The notes below the pieces were generated by a model. It searched no databases. It was not told the DNA's origin and saw only the letters and a program-made list of their open reading frames with translations. Positions 45,927 through 56,031 of a stretch of 64,000 nucleotides of DNA are shown here, piece by piece. The position numbers and the translations under genes are program-made. The stretch comes from Aristolochia californica (Eukaryota; Streptophyta; Magnoliopsida; Piperales; Aristolochiaceae), in assembly GCA_029961685.1 (NCBI GenBank), contig JARWKL010000008.1:35897430-35961429 (forward strand), written 5' to 3'. Every line of letters starts with the position of its first letter. Position 1 is the first letter of the stretch.

Positions 45927-46050
45927 TTGTCACACATCTCCCTTTTCTTTTTTTTCTTCTCTCTACCCGAGAGCTATTCTTCCATTTTTTTTATTTTTCT
46001 TTCTCCTTTCTCTTGCTCAAAATATTGGAATAGGGATCCTAAATTCAACA
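45438..46050 (+). repeat. 5' LTR of the plus-strand family B element
   Basis: 613 bp, TGTTACAATGTGGGACCCCC ... GGATCCTAAATTCAACA. It contains a (CT)n run (about 45885-45921) that is only a few units long in the 3' LTR, which explains most of the length difference. Confidence 0.92.
45824..45831 (+). promoter_or_regulatory. TATA box of the 5' LTR
   Basis: TATAAATA lies inside CCTCTACTATAAATAGAGG, an almost palindromic core found in every family A and B LTR here. The matching site in the 3' LTR is at 51444-51451. Confidence 0.65.
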
Positions 46051-46536
46051 TGGTATCAGAGCATTAAATTTAGGATCCCTCATCAAAAGGAATGTTCTAA
46101 AGAAGTGATGATCAACACCACTCAAAGAAGGCTCTTTTGTGAAGAAAGATCACAAGCCATGAGATAAGTGTTTAATTTTTTTCCTTGATGTTACTGGTTT
46201 CCAAATTTAGAAGATGATTTAAAGATGAGTATGTGAATGCTTTTCATCTTATGATATTGTGGATATGCATGCCTCTCCATCTAGAAGAAGCTATCAAAAT
46301 AGTTTTTTCAGTTTGGAAATTATGTTAACCTAGACCAGTCCATGATCAGATTGTTGGAATTTTTTTTCATGGGACAAGAGTCCCCTGATATAGAAGATTT
46401 TTATTGAGTCTCTTTTTTGTGGTATTAGATAAAAAAATCATCAGAATAATAATTTAGCATCAATGTTAAAGTTCTCCACACATTGAATTGTTTGAAGAAT
46501 ACTACTTGGTGTTATTGTTAGAAAGATGGGCCTATC

Positions 46537-47430
46537 ATGGCCGAAGAGAATATGAATATCAAAAGTGATATACTAAGAATTACCACTATACCCTTACATA
46601 GGGTATCAAATTTTATGAGTCGGTCCACATCGGTTCAGAGGTTTCTTATAACAAAAGACCTACTTGGTCACCTCACCACCCGAGGACCACCTATTGATGA
46701 AGATGATATTTTTTATAACAAATGGTTGAAAAATGATACATTGGCGATTAGCTGGCTAACCAACAACATGGAAGAACATGTCTCCAACAATGTCATTCAT
46801 CTTGACACTACTAAAAAAATTTGGGAGACATGTGCAAAATTGTACTCTTGCCCGGATACTCTACATATACCATATGATATTCTCTAAAAGATGTTGAATA
46901 TTAAACAAGGAGAAAATATCCATGAGTACTTGGCCCACTTTAGAGGCTTTCTTCAAGAGTGAAAGTTAGCGCAGCCTTCAACCACATATATTTTTATCCA
47001 AGACAAGCAGAAGGAAGCCTTAATTACTGTTATTTGCCTTGCAAATATTAAACCCCATCTTGAGATTGCTAAGAGTCAACTTCTGACTGTTTATGTTGTC
47101 CCCAAGTTTGATGATGTTTGTGCAACACTACTCCGTATTCCAGACCCTTCTTCCTCCACTACTGAAGTATCATCTGCTATGTATTCAGATCATAGAGGAC
47201 CATCATCTAACAGCATCCGAGGCAGAGGCAGAGGCAGAGGTTATAGAGGAGGCCAAGGAAGAGGTCGAAGGACTGGTACTGGCAAAGCAGATGGAAACTA
47301 ATGTACTCATTGTAAGAAATTTGGCCACACTATAGATCAATGCTATTACAAGGATTACAAAGCATGCAGTTACTGTGGACAATATGGTCATTATAATAAA
47401 ATATGCTATATAGCCAATGGATAGTTAGAA
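46537..47430 (+). pseudogene. Copia gag with two zinc knuckles, degenerate
   Basis: The first 116 codons are open (MAEENMNIKSDILRITTIPL, then NKWLKNDTLAISWLTNNMEE and KIWETCAKLYS), typical of the copia gag N-terminal region. After a stop at about 46887 it continues with LNIKQGENIHEYLAHFRGFL-like text, an RG-rich stretch near 47220-47270, and two knuckles: CTHCKKFGHTIDQC (47302-47343, preceded by an in-frame TAA) and CSYCGQYGHYNKIC (47365-47406). Gag packages the element RNA. Confidence 0.82.
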
Positions 47431-47754
47431 TTGAGAAAGGCTAATCAAGCCTTTGTAAGTGATACAAAAGAAGAAGAACCCACAAAATCAGCAGCAAAGA
47501 AATTTTTTACTGATGAAGAGTATGAGTTATTTCAGAAAATGAAGACAGTGTTGGGTTCTTCTCATAGTTCTTCCGCAACTACTACTGCCACTACTGTTTC
47601 AAGTATGCTATCTGCCTCATCTTCATCCTGTATAATTGACTCAAGAGCCTCCGAACATCTTACAGGTAACAAAAATTTATTACAATCTCTATCTCTGTGT
47701 CTTTCACACAAGTTTGTTACCATAGCCAACGGTTCTCAAACCAAAGTCTAAGGG
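47431..47754 (+). pseudogene. Copia protease region, degenerate
   Basis: ANQAFVSDTKEEEPTK leads into SSSSCIIDSRASEHLTGN. The aspartic protease signature D-S-G is changed to D-S-R, as in the element at 30863, so the Gly to Arg change was probably present in a shared ancestor. The reading frame ends at about 47751. Confidence 0.75.
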
Positions 47755-47784
47755 AAAGGATCCACTTCTGTCACACCATCACTT

Positions 47785-48808
47785 ATGCTCATTGATATTC
47801 TTTTCATTCCTACTTTCCCTTTGAATTTATTATCTGTTAGTCAGCTGACAAAATATTTTAATTGCTCTATTACCTTCTCACCCACTTCATGTGTATTTCA
47901 AGATCTTATAACGAAGCAGGTGATTGGTGGAGGCCATGAACAAGAGGGTCTTTACTACCTAGACGTGCCCAAAATGAATGTGGTTTCCACTACTGAAAAT
48001 GAGACAAGGTTATGGCACAATCGATTGGGACATCCATCTGCACAATCTCTTCATTATATGTTTCTTTCTCTTAAAGTAAGGTCAAATTTTCATTGTGAGA
48101 TTTGTCAATTGAATAAACATCAAAGAAGTACATACTCTCCTCGTCCAAAAGTCAAAAGTGTTACTCCATTTTCTTTAATTCATACTGATGTCTTTATTAC
48201 ATTTATTGATGATTTCACTCGCACAACTTGGTTGTTTGTATTTAAGGAGCGTTCTAAAATACCATTTATTTTTAAGTCATTTCATGCTATGGTACTCACA
48301 CAATTTGGTCAGAAAATAAAAATACTCCGGTTTGATAATGCCAAAGAATATGTTTCCAAAGACCTTGACTCTTTTTGTCAAGAAAATGGCATTATCCATC
48401 AAACATCATGTGTCTACACTCTTCAACAAAATGGTGTAACTGAACGGAAAAATTCATCATTTTCTTGGGGTAGCTTGAGGTTTATTATTTGCCATGAAAT
48501 TTCTTTATTTTTATTGGCCTCATACAGTCCTTATGACTTGCTTTCTTATAAATAGTCTACCATCTTCCATTCTTGGTAATAAATCTCCTTACTCTAAATT
48601 ATTACCAAATGATGATCCGTTTTCACTACCTTTGAAAGTCTTTGGATATCAATGCTTCGTTCATAATTCATTTCCTAAACACAACAAACTTGATCCTAAA
48701 TCTATCAAGTGTATCTTCTTCGGATACTCTCACAGACTAAAGGGTTATGTTTGTTATAGTCCCACTCTTCAACGTTTATATGTGTCTAGGGATGTAACAT
48801 TTTTTTAA
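47785..48808 (+). pseudogene. Copia integrase, degenerate with internal deletion
   Basis: It begins FPLNLLSVSQLTKYFN, then RLWHNRLGHPSAQSLHYMF, the zinc-binding CEICQLNKHQ, HTDV, ITFIDDFTRTTWLF, DNAKEYVSK and LQQNGVTERKN (the Glu of D-D-E), then, after a frame change near 48500, FYWPHTVLMTCFLINSLPSS and LGYSHRLKGYVCY... (FFGYSH). Between HTDV and FITFID about 14 residues present in the element at 30863 are missing, an in-frame deletion in the catalytic core. Confidence 0.82.
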
Positions 48809-49074
48809 GACTCCACATTTTATTTTGAAAGTGCTCCTCCTAGTCTATCCTCAAAACAAGCTCCCCTCGACCGGTTGTGCCCCGTGATACAAAGATTATT
48901 CAACCTCCAAAGCAAGTGGCCAACACCGCACCTACCGAGTTTATAGATCCCACATAGGTAAGTCCTTCATCCCCAATTATTTTTTGCCCTCAATATGATA
49001 CTCGTCCTATTGTTGTAAGGAAAGAACCTAGATCATGCACTAGACCTTCTACTTCTCATCCCATTTCAAATTTT

Positions 49075-49971
49075 GTGTCTCATCATCGCCTCTCACCTTT
49101 ATATTGTCAGTTTCTTTCTATTTCCTCTATATCCGTTCCACGGTCCTATCAGGAGAGTCCAGGGTGGAAGGCAGCAATGGATGACAAAATGAAGGCACTT
49201 AATGACAATCAGACATGGTCACTGGTTCCTTTTCCAACAAATAAAAAACTTGTTGGTTGCAAGTGGGTTTATATTGTCAAACATAATCTGGATGGGTCCA
49301 TAGCACGACTGAAGGCTCAAATGGTTGCCAAAGGTTATACTCAGTGTTATGGAATTGATTATGAAGAAACCTTCTCTCCAATGGCAAAAATGAACTCGGT
49401 ACGTATATTATTAACTCTGGCGGCCAATTCATCATGGCCGATATATCAACTTGATGTGAAAAATGCATTTCTAAATGGGGATATTAAAGAAGAAATTTAT
49501 ATGCAACAACCACCTGGGTATGTTGTTGAGGGGGAGATAGTATGCCACCTAAAAAAATCTTTGTATGGTCTAAAGCAATCCTCTCCAGCATGGTTTGAGA
49601 AATTTAGTCAAGCCCTCATACGGGCCGGCTTTTACAGATGCTCTGTAGATCACTCATTTTTTATTGAAAACACAACGAGAGGTAAGGTAATTCTGGTTGT
49701 ATATGTTGATGATATCATTTTAATTGGTAGTGATTCTGAGGGCATCCAAAAAACAAAGAAAAAAATATGTATTGAATTCAAGACGAAGGATCTTGGACTG
49801 CTCAAATATTTTTTGGGTATTAAAGTATTACAATCCAGACATGGGATTGTGCTATCTCAAAAGAAGTATGCCCTTGATCTACTAGAGGAGACAAGAATGA
49901 TGGGATTCAAACCAGCAGATACTCCTATGAACTCAAATACAAAATTATGTGGAGGCACTGGAGAAGATGTA
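49075..49971 (+). pseudogene. Copia reverse transcriptase, long open segment cut by a TRIM
   Basis: About 299 codons remain open: ESPGWKAAMDDKMKALNDNQ, TWSLVPFPTNKKLVGCKWVY, KNAFLNGDIKEEIYMQQPPG, LYGLKQSSPAWFEKFSQALI and the catalytic VVYVDDIILIGSD. The frame runs KKYALDLLEETRMMGFKPAD to TGEDVC and is then terminated by the inserted TRIM at 49972. This is the best preserved RT in the window. Confidence 0.85.
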
Positions 49972-50359
49972 TGTTATGGTCCTGGGTTAAGTACCTATGT
50001 CTTCCGCTCCTAACAGGCCGGTCTTTTGGGTAGTATTGGCTAGGTGCTTAACATTTGGTATCAGAGCGGGCTCCCACGTCGCGAGTTCGAGTCCCGGGAT
50101 GCAAAGGCCAGATTGAAATACTGGTAGGTCCTTGTGATAAGCCCTAGGTCGGGCCAGTGTCGTTGCACGGGCACAAAGGCTGGATTAAAATACTGGTAGG
50201 TCACGTCTAGGTATTATTGCGGTTGGGCCAGTGTCGTTGTGCCGCCGTGGTCATCGGCTTCCGAAGGTGGGGTGTGATGTTATGGTCCTGGGTTAAGTAC
50301 CTATGTTTTCCGCTCCTAACAGGCCATTCTTTTGGGTAGTATTAGCTAGGTGCTTAACA
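49972..50359 (+). mobile_element. TRIM-like miniature LTR retrotransposon, 388 bp, TSD ATGTA
   Basis: Two 82-bp terminal direct repeats (49972-50053 and 50278-50359) differ at four positions, start TGTTATGGTC and end GCTTAACA. The PBS TGGTATCAGAGC (50056-50067) follows the left repeat after two bases. A purine-rich GAAGGTGGGGTGTGA precedes the right repeat. ATGTA flanks both sides (49967-49971 and 50360-50364). There is no coding capacity. These are the defining features of terminal-repeat retrotransposons in miniature, at the small end of their size range. It inserted into a copia RT gene. Confidence 0.92.
50100..50265 (+). repeat. Two internal repeats of about 70-75 bp inside the TRIM
   Basis: CAAAGGCCAGATTGAAATAC then TGGTAGGTC ... 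GGGCCAGTGTCGTTG occurs twice in direct order (CAAAGGCTGGATTAAAATAC in the second). Confidence 0.75.
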
Positions 50360-50364
50360 ATGTA

Positions 50365-51032
50365 GATATTGGGAAATATCAAAGACTAGTGGGAAGACTT
50401 ATTTACCTGTGTGTAACAAGGCTGGATATATCATATGCAGTAAGTGTGGTAAGTCAATACATGCACAACCCACAACTTAGTCATTGGTAAGCACTTGAAA
50501 GGATACTACAATATCTTAAAGGAGCTCCAGAAAGGATACTACAATATCTTAAAGGAGCTCCAGGAAGAGGGCTTCTTTATAAAAACCATGGTCACTTCAA
50601 CATCGAAGGGGTCTCAGATGTAGACTGGGTCGGATCCCCAAATGACAGAAAATCTACGATGGTTGAAGAGAATTTGATTACATGGAAAAGTAAGAAGCAA
50701 AATGTAGTAGCACAGTCTAGTGTAGAAGCAGAATAGAGAGCCATGGCCCACTCTGTTACTAAACTCCTATGTATAAGATCTTTCCTCACTGAATTGGGAT
50801 TCTACAAAGAAGCTCCGATGGATCTATATTGTGATAATCAAGCAGAAATACACATTACATAAAATCCAGTCTTCCATGAAAGAACAAAGCATATTGAAGT
50901 GGACTGCCATTTTATAGGAGAAAAGTTTCAAGCAAGTTTTTTATCTCTAAGGCATATATCATCACAAAGTCAAGTTGCAAATATTCTCACCAAGCCAATC
51001 ACTCATAAGATTATGTCTACCATCTACAGCAA
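50365..51032 (+). pseudogene. Copia RNase H, degenerate
   Basis: The sequence continues the pol after the TRIM: NVDIGKYQRLVGRLIYLCVT, DISYAVSVVSQYMHNPQLSH, then after stops KKQNVVAQSSVEAE, YCDNQAEIHIT and HIEVDCHFIGEKF. A 33-bp tandem duplication lies at 50503-50568. Several in-frame stops are present. Confidence 0.78.
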
Positions 51033-51045
51033 GCTTGAGGGGGAG

Positions 51046-51640
51046 TGTTACAATGTGGGACGCACCATGGTGCACGAGTTGGTGGGACCACCATGAGGAT
51101 GTGGGATACCAAGAAGAGTCATTACCCAAGCTAGCACGAGCTAAAAAGATAAGAAGCACAAGCTGAAATGAGTTAGAAGACTTGAAGATCAAATGGGACA
51201 CACAAAGATACCACGAGCTAGTAACCTTATCAATATGAGCTGAAAGATCATGTAGGACCCACAAGGATAAGGCCACGAGCTGCCCTCCTCCCTTATATTC
51301 ACGTTATTGAAGAAGAGTTCTAGTTCAACTCATATTAGACTTCTAGTAGATCGTGTTGATAGACTTATCTTAGAGAGTTTGAGTTCGAATGTAATTAAGA
51401 GATTAAAAGATTAATTGTATAAGGACTCTATCACTTCCTCTACTATAAATAGAGGTGTTGTAATTCGGAATTAATCAAGTTACACATCTCCTTCTTGAGT
51501 AAATTTCTCCTCTTTGCTTGGCGCACATCTCTCTTTTCTTTTTTTCTTCTCTCTACCTGAGAGCTCTTCTTCCATTTTTTTCTTTTTTCTTTCTCCTTTC
51601 TCTTTCTCAGAATATTGGAAAAGGGATCCTAATTTCAAAA
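51046..51640 (+). repeat. 3' LTR of the plus-strand family B element
   Basis: 595 bp, TGTTACAATGTGGGACGCAC ... GGATCCTAATTTCAAAA. It is collinear with the 5' LTR, with many point differences and a shorter CT run. Confidence 0.92.
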
Positions 51641-51873
51641 AATGTCAACGGTTGGGACACCATGACAAAGGAACTTATTATTAAATATATGTTATACCCA
51701 ATCCCCTCCCCCCCCCTTTGAATTGGCCAGTTGGGCATCATGGAAGAGAGCACCAATGTGAGGGGGAGTTTTGGAAGATTGGAGGACTGCCATTTTATAC
51801 AAAAAAGTTTTATACATCATTTACAGCAAGTTGGGAGTTCATGATGTTCTCTCACCCCTGACTTGAGGGGGAG

Positions 51874-52351
51874 TGTTGGAAGATGGGCTCCAACCCACAC
51901 GACCAAGGAAGGCCCACATATCTAAGAGTGTTGGAAGATGAGCCCAAGCCCATAAGAAGTAGAACCCACCATGAGCTGGCATCCTTATCACATAAGTTGA
52001 AAGATCAAGGAGTCACAAAGATAACCACATGATGGTTGAAAGATCAAGAAGGACTCACAAAGATAACCACAAATTGGTTGGAAAATCAAGAAGAATGACT
52101 CACAAAGGCATCTTTATCTTATGGTCACGTCCTAGAAGAGTTATAGTTTGAGTTATGTTTGTCTTTTATCTATATTATGTTATTTAATTATGCTAAGATT
52201 TATCTTGAAGTATTAGAGTTTGCGTGTAATTGGGACAAAGGTAGTTTTATTGTAATGAGACTTTACTACTTTCCTCTATTATAAATAGAGGTTCATGTAC
52301 TCTTTTTATAATAAGTCAATGAAGGATTTCTGTTTTCGATAAATTCAATAG
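51874..52351 (+). repeat. Family A copia LTR with upstream polypurine tract
   Basis: It starts TGTTGGAAGATGGGCTCCAA directly after CTTGAGGGGGAG (51862-51873), so it was a 3' LTR. It contains CCTCTATTATAAATAGAGG and ends CGATAAATTCAATA. It is the clearest reference copy for the solo LTRs at 8138 and 8796. Confidence 0.8.
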
Positions 52352-52374
52352 TGTTTTGCTAAGCATTTGTTAAA

Positions 52375-52498
52375 TTAAGATGGTTGAAGGAAATACATGT
52401 AGTAAGAGTAACATACTCAAAATTACTACCATTCCCTTAAGAGGATTATCCAATTATCTTAGTTGACCTCAATCGGTTATAAGGTTTCTGTTGGAAGA
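52375..52498 (+). pseudogene. Copia gag N-terminus, first segment
   Basis: It begins VEGNTCSKSNILKITTIPLR (compare KSDILRITTIPL at 46537). It is interrupted by a family C element at 52499 and continues at about 56032. Confidence 0.7.
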
Positions 52499-52855
52499 TA
52501 TGATGTAATTAAAGTATCATTTATGTAATTAGTTTATGGTTCTTGTCTCTTCTTCACTCTTGCTAGGGTAAAAGGCATACTTGTAATATTTATATTTATT
52601 CATTTATAAATAGAGCTTAAGGGGGAGGGTCTGGAAATAAGTTTATATCCTCTTCTAACTCCTATTTTCTCCCAATAAGTCCCTTTTTTTTTTCTCCACG
52701 AGTTAAATCCATGGAGTCCTGAAAATCAACACGGTATCAGATCATTGATTTTTAGGACTCGTAGTATGGTTTTCAGGATTCCTTTGATGATCTTTTTTTT
52801 ATAGTTTCTGGAATTCATTTTTTGATTTTGTTGGTCGTTTTCTCCTATTATCCAG

Positions 52856-53846
52856 TATTACATTGTTGTTTTTTCTTCTTCTCGTATCCAAGTTGACTCA
52901 ACAAAACAACATCATACCAGCGAGCCATCACTGTTCCACCAGACCTCTGTCCCTCCTACTTTATGCTCTCTGCTTTCTAACCAATATTCGGTCTCCATGC
53001 TTTTGGCCATCTAACTGGTTGCCCATCCTGTCGATTTTGAAGGCAAAGTATTTACACATTCTGCAGCTTCTTGTTGTGGGCCGCATTAGTCAAGATAATT
53101 ACATTGTTGTTTTTTCTTCTTGCCATATCCGAGTTGAGCCGAGTTGACTCAACAGAACAACATCATACCAGCAGGCCATCACTGTTCCACCAGCGTGAAA
53201 GCTGTCCTTCCTACATTATGCTCTCTGCTTTCTAACAGGTATTTGCTCACTAAGCTTCTAGCCATCTAATTGGTTGTCCATCCTATCGATTTTGAAGGCA
53301 AAGTATTTACATGTTCCGCAGCTTCTTGTTGTGGGCCATATTAGTCGGGATAATTACATTTTTTTTTTCCTTCTTCCCATATCTGAGTTGAGTTGAGTTG
53401 ACTCAAAATAACAGTATCATACCAGCGGGTCATCACTGTTCGACCTGCGTGAAAGCTCTGTCCCTCCTACATGATGCTCTCTGCTTTCTAACCGATATTC
53501 GGTCTCTATGCTTCTGGCCATCTAATTTGTTGTCCATCCTATCGATTTTGAAGGCAAAGTATGTACACGTTCCGCAGCTTCTTGGTGGCCGTATTAGTCG
53601 GGATAATTGCATTGTTGTCATATCCGACTTGAGCCGGTTGGACTCAACAGAACAGCATCGTACCAGCGGGTCATCACTGTTCCACATGCGTGAAAGCTCT
53701 GTCCCTCCTACCTTATGCTCTTTGCTTTCTAACAGATATTCGGTCTCTATGCTTCTGGCTATCTAACTGGTTGCCCATCCTATCGATTTTGAAGGCAAAG
53801 TGTTTTTACGTTCAGTAGCTTCTTGTTGTGGGCCGTATTAGTCGGG
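52856..53846 (+). repeat. Four tandem repeats of about 245 bp
   Basis: Units start near GATAATTACATTGTTGTTTT (about 52856, 53094, 53350 and 53601) and end GGGCCGTATTAGTCGGGA. Each contains a CATCACTGTTCCACC motif, CTCTGCTTTCTAACCGATAT and ATCGATTTTGAAGGCAAAGT. The last unit has lost part of its start. The short serine/leucine ORFs are products of the repeat. Confidence 0.8.
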
Positions 53847-53869
53847 AAAATAAGAAGCAGTAACAGAAG

Positions 53870-55000
53870 AGGGGAAGTCATGGGCGACGCTGGAGTTCCG
53901 AGTCCCTATACCGGGACGCATAAATATCCTGATTACAAGCGCCCTACCTTATATTGATAATGTTCCGCATCTCGAAAACATCATCAGCTGCGTTTTGACT
54001 GCTGATGTATGTGCTAGTTACTGTCGAAATCATGGCTACAATGCCGTCTCTAGATCGATGTAGATGATTTTTCTGGATCGATTTTTTCTCTCACGTTGGA
54101 CGAAAGTCGTATCTTTTCTCCCGAGTTTACTGCTGCAAACTCGAAGGTGTAATTATCCAACTCGGAGCGTCGTCATTCCGAGTTGATCTCGTGAAATTCC
54201 GAATTGCTCTATTTGCTTTGTTGATTGATTCATGGCCGACCTTCTATTTCTGGAAGTTCTATCTGGTCTGGTAATTCTTGCTGTCCATTGCTGTCTGTCG
54301 AAAGTTATCGATAAGTTGATGATAAGTTGTATCTGAAAGTGAGCTCAATCTGGTGAAATCTGGCTAGTTTCTTCGCCGGCGTTGGATCGGATCCGCTCTG
54401 TTCAAAAGCCAGCATCTGAAAAAATTCTTGTCCATGATCCCTAGTTCATCAGATCTTTGCTTATTGATCTCCTTGCTAGTCGCAGTAATTTTTGTTGTTT
54501 CTGTAACTTCCGAAGATAGAATCTCTTCGCTGGCCTTTTCTTTGCCAGCAACTTGTTGATTTCGAAAACTCAAACTAGAAAGTTGTTGGTTGACTCGATC
54601 TCTGCCGGATGACTTTATTCTTGAATTCGCATTGCTTTGCTCTATAAATTACTCTATCTGTTCGGTTGGAGCTTGATTAGTGGATCGTGATTGACCTTCC
54701 AGGGTTTTTTATGTTCGTCGCATTCTCTATTGCTGTTCGTTACTATCTCTGGTTGCTATCTTCGGAAGATTATTTTCCGCCGATTACTGTATACCGAAAG
54801 TTGCTATTATCCAGCTATCGACTCATTGGATTCCTTCCTCTACATTGCCAGGACATCACTTTGACAACAACCACACCAGCGTCTCTGCTATGCAGGGAAG
54901 AAGATCACCTGCTGAATTATTTTTTCCTGAGTTGGGAAGCGAGGGATTAAATTCAGGCTGCGCCTATTCTGATAGAGACCCGGTCCTGGCCGAGTTAACC
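53870..55000 (+). other. Unique interior of the family C element
   Basis: The stretch is higher in GC than the flanks, with splice-like and ATG motifs (for example ATGGGCGACGCTGGAGTTCC at 53879), but no open frame longer than about 90 codons. It could be captured host sequence, as the 4CL-like fragment is in the sister element; I recognise no gene. Confidence 0.35.
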
Positions 55001-56031
55001 CAGCGAATCAGCTACCCACTTGGGTTAACTCGAGCCAATTCAACTCAATCCAGGTCAACTTGGTCCGGGTCAACCTGACTCGGCCCATTTATTTCCTGCC
55101 TAGGTTATAAGTGTTTGGGTTCCAAGTTCTATACGTAGTTCTTCTACGACTTGGTTATATTAGTCTAGTATTTGACTAGATTCGGTTATATTAGTCTAGT
55201 ATTTGTCTAGATTCGACTCGGTTCTTTATCTCCAACTGAATTATTATCTTGGATTAATGGACTCGCTGCGGACTATTTCATATGTCCTTATTACTCTTAA
55301 GGACTTCTATTATTTACCAATTATCCGCTACTATACAAATGCACATATGGTGCATGTTATTTGGGTATTGGCCAATTTCCGCAACTGTTATTGTGTCTCC
55401 TTGATTGAGACATTAATTTTAAAGAAAAACTCCTCGGTTGCTTGCCTTGGGTTCATTATTTGCTGACTGTTGTCGGCATTGGTTCGTCTGATGGGGAATT
55501 TGAATTTCTTAGAAAAATAAAGCACATGGTGGTCTCAACATCTTATCTTCCTCTTTACCCATTACCCATTGGTTATTTGGCAGCCTTTCTCCTACCATGC
55601 TTTATTTGACTCTCACTTACCCTTCTTAGCCAACCCTGTTAGAGCATTGCTTTGGCAGATCCCTTTTACTTATATGGGTGTTTTAAGTCCATTGAAACTA
55701 CTTATATGCACCAATGGGTAGTTTATCGTCATCTTGTGAATGACAAGCTTTACCCACTTATCACCCATTTCTACCTTTGAGAATCGATGCCCAGGTTGGG
55801 ACACCGTGATGGAGAAACTTATTACTACATTTATGTTATTTAGTTCAAGTTGGGACCACTGGCATTACCTCTCAGCTTGAGGGGGAGTGTTGGAAGATAT
55901 GATGTAATTATGGTGTTATTTATGTATTTAATTTATAGTTCTTCTGTCTTCTTCACTCTTGCTAAGGGTGAAGAGCATAATTTTAATATTTACATTTAAT
56001 CATTTATCAATAGATCTTAAGGGGGAGGACC

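Larger units (their letters stand above)
45438..51640 (+). mobile_element. Complete Ty1/copia retrotransposon (family B), plus strand, TSD AATGT
   Basis: LTRs are at 45438-46050 and 51046-51640. The PBS TGGTATCAGAGC is at 46051-46062 and the polypurine tract GCTTGAGGGGGAG at 51033-51045. AATGT flanks at 45433-45437 and 51641-51645. Domains run gag, zinc knuckles, protease, integrase, RT and RNase H, the Ty1/copia order. All ORFs are broken. A TRIM-like element sits between RT and RNase H. The last bases of the 3' LTR are AA instead of CA. Confidence 0.93.
52499..56031 (+). mobile_element. Non-autonomous family C element with four tandem repeats, inserted in a copia gag
   Basis: The 5' LTR is 52499-52741 (TGTTGGAAGATATGATGTAA ... 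AAAATCAACA). The PBS-like CGGTATCAGATC follows. The polypurine tract CTTGAGGGGGAG ends at 55887, and the 3' LTR begins at 55888 and is truncated near 56031. The interior has no gag or pol. 54990-55887 is homologous to 29040-29887. The host gag reads RF-LLNHL across the junction. Confidence 0.8.

Noticed and set aside
50056..50100. A possible tRNA gene, because of the GTTCGAGTCCCGGG motif
   Set aside because: The segment is too short, has no anticodon arm or A-box at proper spacing, and the TGGTATCAGAGC part is a primer-binding site.
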